A DNA stretch of 64,000 nt from Pseudocitrobacter faecalis (GTDB taxonomy: Bacteria; Pseudomonadota; Gammaproteobacteria; Enterobacterales; Enterobacteriaceae), in NCBI GenBank assembly GCA_003315335.1, contig QNRL01000006.1, positions 62,001 through 126,000 on the forward strand, read 5' to 3'. The translations under genes and the position numbers were made by a program. Every line of letters begins with the position of its first letter. The first letter of the stretch is position 1. Below the pieces are notes generated by a model that was given only the letters and a program-made list of their open reading frames with translations, searched no databases and had not been told where the DNA came from. This document shows positions 1 to 8,627 of the stretch, piece by piece.

Positions 1-571
1 CAATAACGGCGATCAACAGGCCAATCAGCAGCGGTGCCAGCGGCCCGCGTGGAATGCCGTTGCCATCATCGCCCAGCGCCATGATGACGCCCATCAGGAT
101 AGCGGTTATCACCATTTCTACCGCGAAGGCCTGCACAAAATTGATATGTGGGTTCGGGTAAGTGGAGAATATTCCAGCAAGATCAAGACTTTCTACGCTG
201 CCGCGCACCATATGATGGGTTAATTCGTAATCGTAGAACAGGTTGTAATAAAGCCCGTAAACCAACGCAGCTGCGCAAAACGCGCCGGCAAACTGAGAAA
301 GGATGAAAGGGACCACTTTACGGCGTTCGAAACAGGCGAACAGCCACAGCGCAACGGTGACCGCCGGGTTAAGATGTGCGCCGGAAACCCCTGCGGTCAG
401 GTAGATGGCCATCGCCACACCCAGACCCCAGATAATACTGATTTCCCACTGACCAAAGCTGGCTCCTGCGACTTTTAATGCCGCAACACATCCTACGCCG
501 AAAAAGATCAACAGCCCGGTACCAAGAAACTCTGCAATGCACTGGCCTTTTAGGGTTGAAGTTTGGCTCAT
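1..571 (-). CDS. glpF: glycerol facilitator GlpF (5' part, cut by window edge)
   Basis: Aquaporin-family inner-membrane channel that lets glycerol diffuse into the cell for phosphorylation by GlpK. The reverse strand reads ATG at 571 and stays open to base 1, giving the first 190 residues of a protein that is 281 residues in E. coli. The first pore motif, GAHLNPAVT, puts N-P-A at residues 68-70, the E. coli position; the second NPA lies beyond the window. Several hydrophobic membrane spans are visible. glpK is expected just outside the left edge. The upstream gap to the divergent zapB carries a GlpR-like operator. The family assignment is certain; the 3' part is not seen. Confidence 0.97.
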   Translation of the reverse strand, partial: MSQTSTLKGQCIAEFLGTGLLIFFGVGCVAALKVAGASFGQWEISIIWGLGVAMAIYLTAGVSGAHLNPAVTVALWLFACFERRKVVPFILSQFAGAFCAAALVYGLYYNLFYDYELTHHMVRGSVESLDLAGIFSTYPNPHINFVQAFAVEMVITAILMGVIMALGDDGNGIPRGPLAPLLIGLLIAVI

Positions 572-1235
<664 letters not shown>

Positions 1236-1415
1236 TCTTCCACTGAGTTTGCTGCCTTCATCGGGCGTTATGCCAGGAAGGCAGCGACTTCTCTTCGCGT
1301 TATTTCCCCGCCGTATATTTCAAAATCACATAATCAATCTTTTTTTATTCTTTAATGTTCAATTTGCTTTCTGGCACGCTAGCCTTATCAACGACACAAC
1401 ATAAGAGAGCGGGCG

Positions 1416-2405
1416 ATGAACAAGTGGGGCGTGGGTTTAACTCTTTTGCTGGCTTCCACCAGCGTACTGGCTAAAGATATTCAATTACTTAACGTTTCTT
1501 ACGATCCGACGCGCGAACTGTACGATCAGTACAATAAAGCCTTCAGCGCGCACTGGAAAAAAGAAACGGGTGATAACGTGGTGATTCGTCAGTCCCATGG
1601 CGGTTCCGGTAAACAGGCGACATCGGTTATCAACGGTATCGAAGCTGACGTGGTGACGCTGGCGCTGGCCTATGACGTTGACGCGATCGCAGAGCGTGGC
1701 CGCATCGATAAAAACTGGATTAAACGCCTGCCGGATAACTCCGCGCCGTACACCTCCACCATCGTTTTCCTGGTACGTAAAGGCAATCCAAAACAAATTC
1801 ATGACTGGAACGACCTGGTGAAACCGGGTGTGTCTGTCATCACCCCGAACCCGAAAAGCTCTGGCGGCGCACGCTGGAACTACCTTGCTGCATGGGGTTA
1901 TGCGTTGCACCACAATAATGGAGACCAGGCCAAAGCCCAGGAATTCGTCAAATCACTGTTCAAAAACGTTGAAGTGCTCGATTCCGGCGCGCGTGGCGCA
2001 ACGAATACCTTCGTTGAGCGCGGCATTGGCGATGTGCTGATTGCGTGGGAGAACGAAGCGCTGCTGGCGGCAAATGAGCTGGGTAAAGATAAATTCGAAA
2101 TCGTCACGCCGAGTGAGTCGATTCTGGCAGAGCCAACCGTTTCTGTGGTCGACAAAGTGGTTGAGAAAAAAGGCACTAAAGAAGTGGCGGAAGCCTATCT
2201 GAAGTACCTCTACTCGCCAGAGGGTCAGGAGATCGCGGCGAAAAACTTCTATCGTCCACGCGATCCGGAAGTGGCGAAAAAGTATGAAAGCGCGTTCCCG
2301 AAACTGAAGTTGTTCACTATCGACGAAGAGTTTGGCGGTTGGACGAAAGCACAGCAGACACACTTCTCTAACGGCGGTACCTTTGACCAGATTAGCAAAC
2401 GTTAA
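1416..2405 (+). CDS. sbp: periplasmic sulfate-binding protein Sbp
   Basis: Substrate-binding protein for the CysTWA sulfate/thiosulfate ABC transporter. It has 329 residues, as in E. coli. A signal peptide ([19 protein letters not shown]) precedes the mature start [17 protein letters not shown], which is the conserved family N-terminus; the [10 protein letters not shown] and [12 protein letters not shown] stretches are ligand-site segments typical of sulfate binders. It is preceded by an AGAGAG ribosome binding site. The neighbour on the right, cdh, is the usual one; the left neighbour zapB is unusual. Control by CysB/Cbl is expected from the family, but I did not identify a site. Confidence 0.96.
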   Translation: MNKWGVGLTLLLASTSVLAKDIQLLNVSYDPTRELYDQYNKAFSAHWKKETGDNVVIRQSHGGSGKQATSVINGIEADVVTLALAYDVDAIAERGRIDKNWIKRLPDNSAPYTSTIVFLVRKGNPKQIHDWNDLVKPGVSVITPNPKSSGGARWNYLAAWGYALHHNNGDQAKAQEFVKSLFKNVEVLDSGARGATNTFVERGIGDVLIAWENEALLAANELGKDKFEIVTPSESILAEPTVSVVDKVVEKKGTKEVAEAYLKYLYSPEGQEIAAKNFYRPRDPEVAKKYESAFPKLKLFTIDEEFGGWTKAQQTHFSNGGTFDQISKR

Positions 2406-2424
2406 TTGCGGTTGGATTGAGATG

Positions 2425-2451
2425 GCCCGGTAATCATACCGGGCTTTTTTA
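2425..2451 (+). terminator. Rho-independent terminator of sbp
   Basis: An 8-bp perfect stem GCCCGGTA/TACCGGGC (2425-2432 with 2437-2444) with a four-base loop is followed by a run of six T, just after the sbp stop codon. Confidence 0.88.
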
Positions 2452-2505
2452 TTTGTCACGATTATGCGGTACCCTTGCCAGTCATCGAAATACAGGGAAC
2501 GCACA

Positions 2506-3255
2506 ATGAAAAAAGCTGGCTATCTTATTCTGGCGATAATCGTCATTGCTCTCGCCGCAGGCGCGGCCTGGTGGAAATGGGCCGGAAACCCGAATGCGCT
2601 GCGTAACATCGTTCTCGAACAATGTCTTCCAAATCAGTTACAACACCAGCAGCCCGCGCCGTGTGCCGATGTGAAACCGGATGCCGGATACGTGGTGTTC
2701 AAGGATCGCAACGGCCCGCTGCAATATCTTCTCATGCCCACTTACCGTATCAACGGCACGGAAAGCCCGATGCTGCTGGAGCCTTATACGCCAAACTTTT
2801 TCTGGCTGGCCTGGCAGGCGCGCAGCTTTATGAGCCAGAAATATGGCAAAGAGATCCCGGATAGCGCCGTATCACTGGCGATTAACTCACGAAGCGGACG
2901 GACGCAAAATCACTTCCACATTCACATCTCCTGCCTGCGCACGGATGTTCGTCATCAGCTGGATACCAATATGGCGAAAATCAGTACTCGCTGGCTGCCG
3001 TTGCCGGGAGGCCTGCGTGGCAATGAATATCTGGCGCGTCGGGTCACTGAAAGTGAAATGGTGAAAACCAGCCCGTTTATGATGCTGGCGGAAGAGGTTC
3101 CAGAAGCGCGCGACCATATGGGAAGCTATGCGCTGGCGATGGTACGTTTGAGCGACGAAAGCTTTGTTCTTCTGGCGACGCAGCGTAATTTATTGGCGCT
3201 GAACCGCGCGTCTGCCGAGGAAATTCAGGATCATCAATGTGATATTCTGAAGTAA
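2506..3255 (+). CDS. cdh: CDP-diacylglycerol pyrophosphatase Cdh
   Basis: Membrane-anchored hydrolase that splits CDP-diacylglycerol into CMP and phosphatidic acid. It has 249 residues. An N-terminal membrane segment (residues 4-24, rich in I, L, A and V) precedes the catalytic domain; the histidine cluster HFHIHISC is the HIT-like active-site signature of the Cdh family. The start at 2506 is preferred to an in-frame codon at 2464 because it follows AGGGAAC and gives the family N-terminus MKKAGYLIL. It lies between sbp and an SLC13 permease; in E. coli the next gene is tpiA. Confidence 0.95.
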   Translation: MKKAGYLILAIIVIALAAGAAWWKWAGNPNALRNIVLEQCLPNQLQHQQPAPCADVKPDAGYVVFKDRNGPLQYLLMPTYRINGTESPMLLEPYTPNFFWLAWQARSFMSQKYGKEIPDSAVSLAINSRSGRTQNHFHIHISCLRTDVRHQLDTNMAKISTRWLPLPGGLRGNEYLARRVTESEMVKTSPFMMLAEEVPEARDHMGSYALAMVRLSDESFVLLATQRNLLALNRASAEEIQDHQCDILK

Positions 3256-3328
3256 CCCTACCGGTTCTGGCGTTTACCTGATTCTTCTGCCGTCGTATTC
3301 TTGCTGAAAAAAACGACAGGAGTCAGGT

Positions 3329-4633
3329 ATGGCGCTCTGGTTTTCACACCCTCTGTTCCTTCCATCGCTGATTGTGGGCATCACCATCATCCTCTGGGCG
3401 ACTTCTCTGCTGCCTGAATTTATCACCGCGCTTTTATTCTTCACCGTTGCGATGGCGGCAAAAATCGCCCCGCCGGAGGTGATTTTCGGCGGCTTTGCGT
3501 CATCGGCTTTCTGGCTGGTCTTCAGTGGTTTTGTACTTGGTGTGGCGATCCGCAAAACGGGGCTTGCCGACCGGGCCGCGAGGGCGCTCTCGGCAAGGCT
3601 CACTGATTCGTGGCTGCGCATGGTGGCGAGCGTGGTGCTGCTGAGCTATGCGCTGGCATTTGTGATGCCATCCAATATGGGGCGAATCGCGCTACTGATG
3701 CCGATTGTCGCGGCGATGGCCTCTCGTGCGGGTATTAAAGAGGGCACGCGTCCCTGGTACGGACTGGCGCTGGCGGTTGGTTTCGGCACATTCCAGCTTT
3801 CTGCGACCATTCTGCCCGCCAACGTACCCAACCTGGTGATGAGCGGCGCGGCGGAAGGCGCGTGGGGCATTCATCTGAACTATCTACCCTATCTGTTGCT
3901 GCATACGCCGGTGCTCGGCTGGTTGAAAGGCGCACTGCTTATCGGGCTGATTTGCTGGCTATTCCCCGGAAAACCGCAGCCGCCTAAATCGGTACAGGCG
4001 GCGCCGCCTATGAGCGTGGCAGAGAAGCGCCTGGCCTGGCTGCTGGCGATAGTGTTAACTCTGTGGGTAACGGAGAGCTGGCATGGCATCGGCCCGGCGT
4101 GGACGGGGCTGGCGGCGGCGTGCATAACGTTGCTGCCGCGCGTCGGGTTTATCAACGGCGAAGAGTTTTCAGCAGGGGTGAATATTCGCACCTGTATCTA
4201 TGTGGCAGGTATTCTGGGGCTGGCTATCACCGTCACCCAGACAGGGATTGGCGATGCGGTAGGCGAAGCGCTGCTACGCGTGATGCCGCTTGACCCTGAA
4301 CGCCCGTTCACCAGCTTTGTCGCGCTGACAGGGATCACGACTGCGCTCAACTTCATCATGACCGCCAACGGTGTGCCGGCACTCTACACTACCTTTGCGC
4401 AAAGTTTTGCCGAGGCGACAAACTTCCCGCTGTTGAGCGTTATCATGATTCAGGTGCTGGGGTATTCAACGCCGCTGCTGCCGTATCAGGCGTCGCCGAT
4501 TGTGGTGGCGATGGCGTTAGGAAAAGTGCCTGCAAGGGCGGGGATGATGCTGTGTCTGGCGCTGGCGGCGGCGAGTTATCTGCTGCTGTTGCCGCTGGAT
4601 TATCTTTGGTATCAGGTGTTGGGGAAGTTGTGA
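3329..4633 (+). CDS. SLC13/DASS-family anion permease
   Basis: Predicted polytopic inner-membrane transporter of 434 residues with about ten to twelve hydrophobic spans. It looks like the divalent anion:Na+ symporter (DASS, SLC13) group: two hairpin-type motifs, VMPSNMGRIALLMPI (about residue 111) and MTANGVPALYT (about residue 345), correspond to the paired SNT signatures that bind substrate and sodium. The substrate may be a dicarboxylate, tricarboxylate or sulfate-type anion and cannot be settled from sequence. A strong ribosome binding site (AGGAGTCAGGT) abuts the ATG. The gene is absent between cdh and tpiA in E. coli K-12, so it is an accessory insertion in that interval. Proximity to sbp makes an inorganic anion conceivable, but that is a guess. 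Confidence 0.8.
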   Translation: MALWFSHPLFLPSLIVGITIILWATSLLPEFITALLFFTVAMAAKIAPPEVIFGGFASSAFWLVFSGFVLGVAIRKTGLADRAARALSARLTDSWLRMVASVVLLSYALAFVMPSNMGRIALLMPIVAAMASRAGIKEGTRPWYGLALAVGFGTFQLSATILPANVPNLVMSGAAEGAWGIHLNYLPYLLLHTPVLGWLKGALLIGLICWLFPGKPQPPKSVQAAPPMSVAEKRLAWLLAIVLTLWVTESWHGIGPAWTGLAAACITLLPRVGFINGEEFSAGVNIRTCIYVAGILGLAITVTQTGIGDAVGEALLRVMPLDPERPFTSFVALTGITTALNFIMTANGVPALYTTFAQSFAEATNFPLLSVIMIQVLGYSTPLLPYQASPIVVAMALGKVPARAGMMLCLALAAASYLLLLPLDYLWYQVLGKL

Positions 4634-4640
4634 GTTGTTG

Positions 4641-4701
4641 CCCTCACCGAAAACCGCGCCGGGCGGTTCCCTCTCCCTGCGGGAGAGGGTTAGGGTGAGG
4701 G
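4641..4701. repeat. REP-like palindrome between the permease gene and tpiA
   Basis: A perfect 9-bp inverted repeat CCCTCTCCC/GGGAGAGGG (4669-4677 with 4681-4689), extended by CCCTCACC on the left and GGGTGAGGG on the right, lies between two convergent genes. The same core with the CCCTAACCCTCTCCC arm recurs near 52.75 kb and 59.53 kb in this window, so it is a dispersed repeat. It probably also acts as a bidirectional terminator. Confidence 0.8.
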
Positions 4702-4711
4702 GATTACAACA

Positions 4712-5479
4712 TTAAGCCTGTTTAGCCGCTTCTGCTGCTTTAACGATTACCGCGAAAGCGTCTGCTTTCAGGGATGCACCGCCAACCAGCGCGCCGTCGA
4801 TGTCCGGCTGGGTGAACAGTTCTGCTGCGTTGCCAGCGTTAACGGAACCGCCGTACTGGATGATGACCTGTTCAGCGATTTTCGCGTCAGCTTTAGCAAT
4901 GTGGTCACGAATGAATTTGTGAACAGCCTGAGCCTGAGCCGGAGTAGCGGATTTGCCAGTACCGATTGCCCATACGGGTTCGTAAGCGATAACGACGCCT
5001 TCGAATGCCGCAGCGCCCTGAGTTTTCAGGACTGCATCGATCTGACGTGCGCACACTTCTTCCGTTTTGCCCGCTTCGTTTTCTGCTTCGGTTTCACCGA
5101 TGCACAGAACCGGAGTCAGACCTTGCTCTTTCAGCACAGCGAATTTTTTCGCGATCAGTTCGTCAGACTCTTTGTGGTAGGTACGACGCTCAGAGTGACC
5201 GATAATGATGTACTGTGCGCCAATGTCTTTCAGCATGGCAGCAGACGTTTCACCGGTGAACGCGCCAGACAGGTTCAGGTCAACGTTCTGCGCGCCCAGC
5301 ATGATGTGGCTGCCTTCAGCTTCACGTTTCGCCATATCGATGTACAGTTCCGGCGGCGCGATCGCTACGTCGCAGCCTGCAACGCCTGCCAGTTCTTTAC
5401 GCAGGTTAGAAAGCAGTTCGTGAACCATGTGGCGGCTGCCGTTCAGTTTCCAGTTACCCATCACTAATGGATGTCGCAT
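4712..5479 (-). CDS. tpiA: triosephosphate isomerase TpiA
   Basis: Glycolytic enzyme that interconverts dihydroxyacetone phosphate and glyceraldehyde 3-phosphate in the cytoplasm. It has 255 residues, as in E. coli. The catalytic residues are in place: Lys11 in GNWKLNGS, His95 in IIGHSERR and Glu167 in [11 protein letters not shown]; the phosphate-gripping segment [10 protein letters not shown] is also present. The gene is convergent with the upstream permease and co-oriented with yiiQ. Confidence 0.99.
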   Translation of the reverse strand: MRHPLVMGNWKLNGSRHMVHELLSNLRKELAGVAGCDVAIAPPELYIDMAKREAEGSHIMLGAQNVDLNLSGAFTGETSAAMLKDIGAQYIIIGHSERRTYHKESDELIAKKFAVLKEQGLTPVLCIGETEAENEAGKTEEVCARQIDAVLKTQGAAAFEGVVIAYEPVWAIGTGKSATPAQAQAVHKFIRDHIAKADAKIAEQVIIQYGGSVNAGNAAELFTQPDIDGALVGGASLKADAFAVIVKAAEAAKQA

Positions 5480-5591
5480 TTTAATTCTCCACGCTTGTTA
5501 GCGAATTAAGGAATATGGCCGCCCGAGTGGGCGGCATGGTCTGTGAATCAGTATAGAGAGTGTTCATCCTGAAGGCTTTGCTTTTTATCAT

Positions 5592-6185
5592 TTATTCGCC
5601 TACTTCAAGATTTTCAGATAGCGCCAGCTTAATCGGTTCAACAGCGAAGGTCAGCCCTTTTTCGCCATTATCTGCGACAACATAACGAATTGCGCCCTCG
5701 CTGGTGGTGAAGTAATGCTTTCCTTTGCCCTGTGTAAGCAGCTTTTGCAGTTTCTGCTGGCTTTGCGCTTTGGTGAGCGTGGGGGTGAACAGACGCAGCA
5801 GCGCCGTCATGTACTCCAGCGCTTTCGCTTTCGCCGCTTTTTGTTCAGGGCCCGGAATGGGCAGCCAGGTTATCTGCATCGACTTGATTTTCAGCGTTCC
5901 GCGTTCGAGCGCGGTGGACGCATACAGATTCTCGTTAATTTTGCTCGCTGCGCGCGTCAGGTTCATCTTGTCGCGACTGGAAGAAATCGAGCGGAACTCA
6001 CTGAGGGGCAGCGACGGGTTATCGATATTAAACCTTTCGCGAAACTGGCTGATGGAGAGATCGAACGTCGGCGCGCCGGAGAGTAAATAGGGCGCGGTGG
6101 TATCCGGCGACTCAACGGCAAACGCGAAGCGGCCAGCGCTCAGGGCGATGACGCCTGCAAGACACACAGAGATCCACTTCTTCAT
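5592..6185 (-). CDS. yiiQ: DUF1454 family secreted protein YiiQ
   Basis: Protein of 197 residues with a clear signal peptide (MKKWISVCLAGVIALSAGRF, cleavage near residue 23), so it is probably periplasmic. It matches YiiQ of E. coli in position (between tpiA and yiiR), length and orientation. No catalytic motif is recognised. The mature part is basic and helical-looking, with the segment LTKAQSQQKLQKLLTQGKGK. The function is unknown in the family. Confidence 0.88.
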   Translation of the reverse strand: MKKWISVCLAGVIALSAGRFAFAVESPDTTAPYLLSGAPTFDLSISQFRERFNIDNPSLPLSEFRSISSSRDKMNLTRAASKINENLYASTALERGTLKIKSMQITWLPIPGPEQKAAKAKALEYMTALLRLFTPTLTKAQSQQKLQKLLTQGKGKHYFTTSEGAIRYVVADNGEKGLTFAVEPIKLALSENLEVGE

Positions 6186-6298
6186 GTTTGTCGCTCTCCT
6201 ATTCTCCAGCAGACGATTAAAACGGGAACGGCCTCGCTTGTCAAAAAGAGCGCGTTTCAGGGTACACTACGCCGCATGATGAGAATAAGGAATCAGAC

Positions 6299-6718
6299 AT
6301 GACCCTACAGCAATGGTTGTTTTCAATTAAGGGCCGCATTGGTCGCCGCGATTTCTGGATCTGGATGGGGATCTGGCTGCTGGCGATGGTGATTCTGTTT
6401 ACGCTTGCCGGCGGTGAAATGCTCAGTATTCAGACTGCGGCGTTTATCCTGGTTTGCCTGCTGTGGCCAACGGCGGCGGTCACGGTAAAACGTCTGCACG
6501 ATCGCGGTAAATCAGGCATCTGGGCTTTGCTGATGGTGCTGGCGTGGATGCTCCTGGCGGGTAACTGGGCGATGCTGCCGGGCGTCTGGCAGTGGGGCGT
6601 GGGGCGATTTATTCCGACGCTGATTATCGTGATGATGCTCATTGACCTGGGCGCGTTTGTCGGCACCCAGGGGGAAAACAAGTACGGTAAAGACACGCAG
6701 GACGTGAAATACCGCTGA
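6299..6718 (+). CDS. yiiR: DUF805 inner-membrane protein YiiR
   Basis: Small membrane protein of 139 residues with three or four hydrophobic spans. The N-terminal GRIGRRDFWIW and central VKRLHDRGKSG motifs are the signatures of the DUF805 family (YhaH/YhaI/YiiR). It sits divergent from yiiQ and convergent with fpr, whose stop codon directly abuts its own. The function is unknown. Confidence 0.88.
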   Translation: MTLQQWLFSIKGRIGRRDFWIWMGIWLLAMVILFTLAGGEMLSIQTAAFILVCLLWPTAAVTVKRLHDRGKSGIWALLMVLAWMLLAGNWAMLPGVWQWGVGRFIPTLIIVMMLIDLGAFVGTQGENKYGKDTQDVKYR

Positions 6719-7465
6719 TTACCAGTAATGTTCCGCCGTCATATGGCCTGGGCGGCGGCGCAGATGTTTGGTCATCTGGCGGGTATCTTTCAGCAACTGC
6801 TGGGTATCGCGCACCATCTGCGGATTTCCGCACAGCATCACGTGGCTGGTTTCGGCGTTCATTGGCAGGCCAACCGCCTCTTCCAGCGCACCACTTTCGA
6901 TCAGTGCGGGCACGCGTCCGGTCAGGGAATCCGCCACCGTTTCGCGGCTGACAACGGTTTTAATGCGCAACTTCCCTTCGTAGCGTTTCTCCAGTTCCTG
7001 CATCAACGGCAAATAACTTAAGTCTGCGGCAAAGCGCGCGGCGTGAACCAGTACGATATTCTTAAAACGCTCTAAATCTTTCCCTTCCTGCAAAATCGAC
7101 AGATACGGGCCAATCGCCGTGCCGGTCGCCAGCATCCACAGGGTTTCGCAGTCTGGCACTTCGTTCAGCACAAAGAACCCAGCCGCTTCGCTGACAATCT
7201 GCACATCATCACCCGGCTTCAGTGCGGCGAGGCGCGGGCTCAGTTTTCCCTCCGGTACAGTGACCAGATAGAACTCAAGATCGGGATTGCTGGGGGCGTT
7301 AACGTAGGAGTACGCGCGCTGCACGCGCTCGCCGTCAACATCCAGACCCAGCTTGGCGAACTGCCCGGCGGTGAAGGGATTAACGGGGGCGTGAACGGTG
7401 AGGCTAAACAGTGCATCGGTCCAGAAATGCACCTTTGTGACTTTACCTGTTACCCAATCGGCCAT
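6719..7465 (-). CDS. fpr: ferredoxin/flavodoxin-NADP+ reductase Fpr
   Basis: FAD enzyme that moves electrons between NADPH and flavodoxin or ferredoxin; in E. coli it belongs to the SoxRS oxidative-stress regulon. It has 248 residues, the family length. The FAD-binding motif RAYSYVN is at residues 50-56, the NADP-site segment LATGTAIGPYLS lies near residue 112, and the chain ends in the aromatic VEHYW-type tail (here AEHYW) that stacks on the flavin. It is followed leftward by yiiR and preceded by glpX, as in E. coli. Confidence 0.97.
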   Translation of the reverse strand: MADWVTGKVTKVHFWTDALFSLTVHAPVNPFTAGQFAKLGLDVDGERVQRAYSYVNAPSNPDLEFYLVTVPEGKLSPRLAALKPGDDVQIVSEAAGFFVLNEVPDCETLWMLATGTAIGPYLSILQEGKDLERFKNIVLVHAARFAADLSYLPLMQELEKRYEGKLRIKTVVSRETVADSLTGRVPALIESGALEEAVGLPMNAETSHVMLCGNPQMVRDTQQLLKDTRQMTKHLRRRPGHMTAEHYW

Positions 7466-7559
7466 GATCGTCTCCTCTGCGCGTTGTTACCCTATCTTCG
7501 CTGTGTCAGGAGAAGATTTCCAGCCCCGCGGGGCCGGAAAGCTCAATTGAACAAATGAT

Positions 7560-8570
7560 TTACAGGATATGATTCTGGATCTCAGGGTCTTTGCGATCGA
7601 GATAATGAATCGACTGAATGCGGCGAATGGTGCGTGATTTTCCGCGAATCAGCAGCGTTTCGGTGGTGGCGATATTGCCTTTGCGGCTGATGCCGTCCAG
7701 CAGGTCGCCTTTGGTGATCCCGGTGGCGGAGAAGATAACGTTATCGCTGCGCGCCATATCATCCAGCGTCAGCACTTTCCCGGCTTCGATACCCATCTCA
7801 TGACAACGGCGCAGTTCGTCCTCACCAATACGGCGATTCTCTTCGCTATCGCCTTTGACGTGATGACGCGCCAGCAGGCGGCCATGCATATCGCCATCCA
7901 GCGCGCGGATCACTGCCGCAGAGACCACGCCTTCCGGTGCGCCGCCGATACCGTAAAGAACATCAACTTCGCTGTCCGGCATACAGGTCAGAATGGACGC
8001 CGCGACATCACCATCAGGAATGGCGAACACGCGCACGCCCAGTTTTTGCAACTCGGCAATCACCGCATCGTGGCGTGGTTTCGCCAGAATGGTGACCGTC
8101 AGCGCTTCAAAAGGCTTATTCAATGCGCTTGCGATATTGCGCAAGTTTTCTTCCAGCGACTTGTTAAGGTCGATAACACCTTTTGCGCCCGGCCCGACAA
8201 TCAGCTTTTCCATGTACATATCCGGCGCGTTCAGGAAGCAGCCTTTATCGCCTACCGCCAGCACTGCCAGCGCGTTTGCCTGGCCCATCGCGGTCATACG
8301 GGTGCCTTCAATCGGATCGACGGCGATATCTACCGCGTCGCCTTTGCCTGTGCCGACGTTTTCGCCGATGTAGAGCATCGGCGCTTCATCAATTTCGCCC
8401 TCGCCGATCACGATGGTGCCATCAATGTTGACCTTGTTGAGCATGATGCGCATCGCATTTACTGCCGCGCCATCCGCGACATTTTTATCGCCCCGGCCCA
8501 GCCATTTGTAACCTGCCAGCGCCGCCGCTTCCGTGACGCGCGAAAATTCGATAGCCAGTTCTCGTCTCAT
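7560..8570 (-). CDS. glpX: class II fructose-1,6-bisphosphatase GlpX
   Basis: Gluconeogenic phosphatase that converts fructose 1,6-bisphosphate to fructose 6-phosphate. It has 336 residues, as in E. coli. The metal-site motifs GEGEIDEAPM and VDPIEGTRM are intact, as is GIGGAPEGV. In E. coli glpX is the third gene of glpFKX; here it is next to fpr as usual, but its upstream neighbour is recG, so glpK is not adjacent. It may therefore lack the glpF promoter, and with only 57 bp upstream its own promoter would have to lie in the recG 3' end, or it is read from the recG operon. Confidence 0.97.
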   Translation of the reverse strand: MRRELAIEFSRVTEAAALAGYKWLGRGDKNVADGAAVNAMRIMLNKVNIDGTIVIGEGEIDEAPMLYIGENVGTGKGDAVDIAVDPIEGTRMTAMGQANALAVLAVGDKGCFLNAPDMYMEKLIVGPGAKGVIDLNKSLEENLRNIASALNKPFEALTVTILAKPRHDAVIAELQKLGVRVFAIPDGDVAASILTCMPDSEVDVLYGIGGAPEGVVSAAVIRALDGDMHGRLLARHHVKGDSEENRRIGEDELRRCHEMGIEAGKVLTLDDMARSDNVIFSATGITKGDLLDGISRKGNIATTETLLIRGKSRTIRRIQSIHYLDRKDPEIQNHIL

Positions 8571-8627
8571 AGCAAACTCGTTAGTAAATGAAGGGCACGC
8601 AGCGAAAGCGCTTGAGTCGTGTGTTCG

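Noticed and set aside
7800-8591. 263-codon open frame opposite glpX
   Set aside because: Shadow of glpX; no start signal and no domain.
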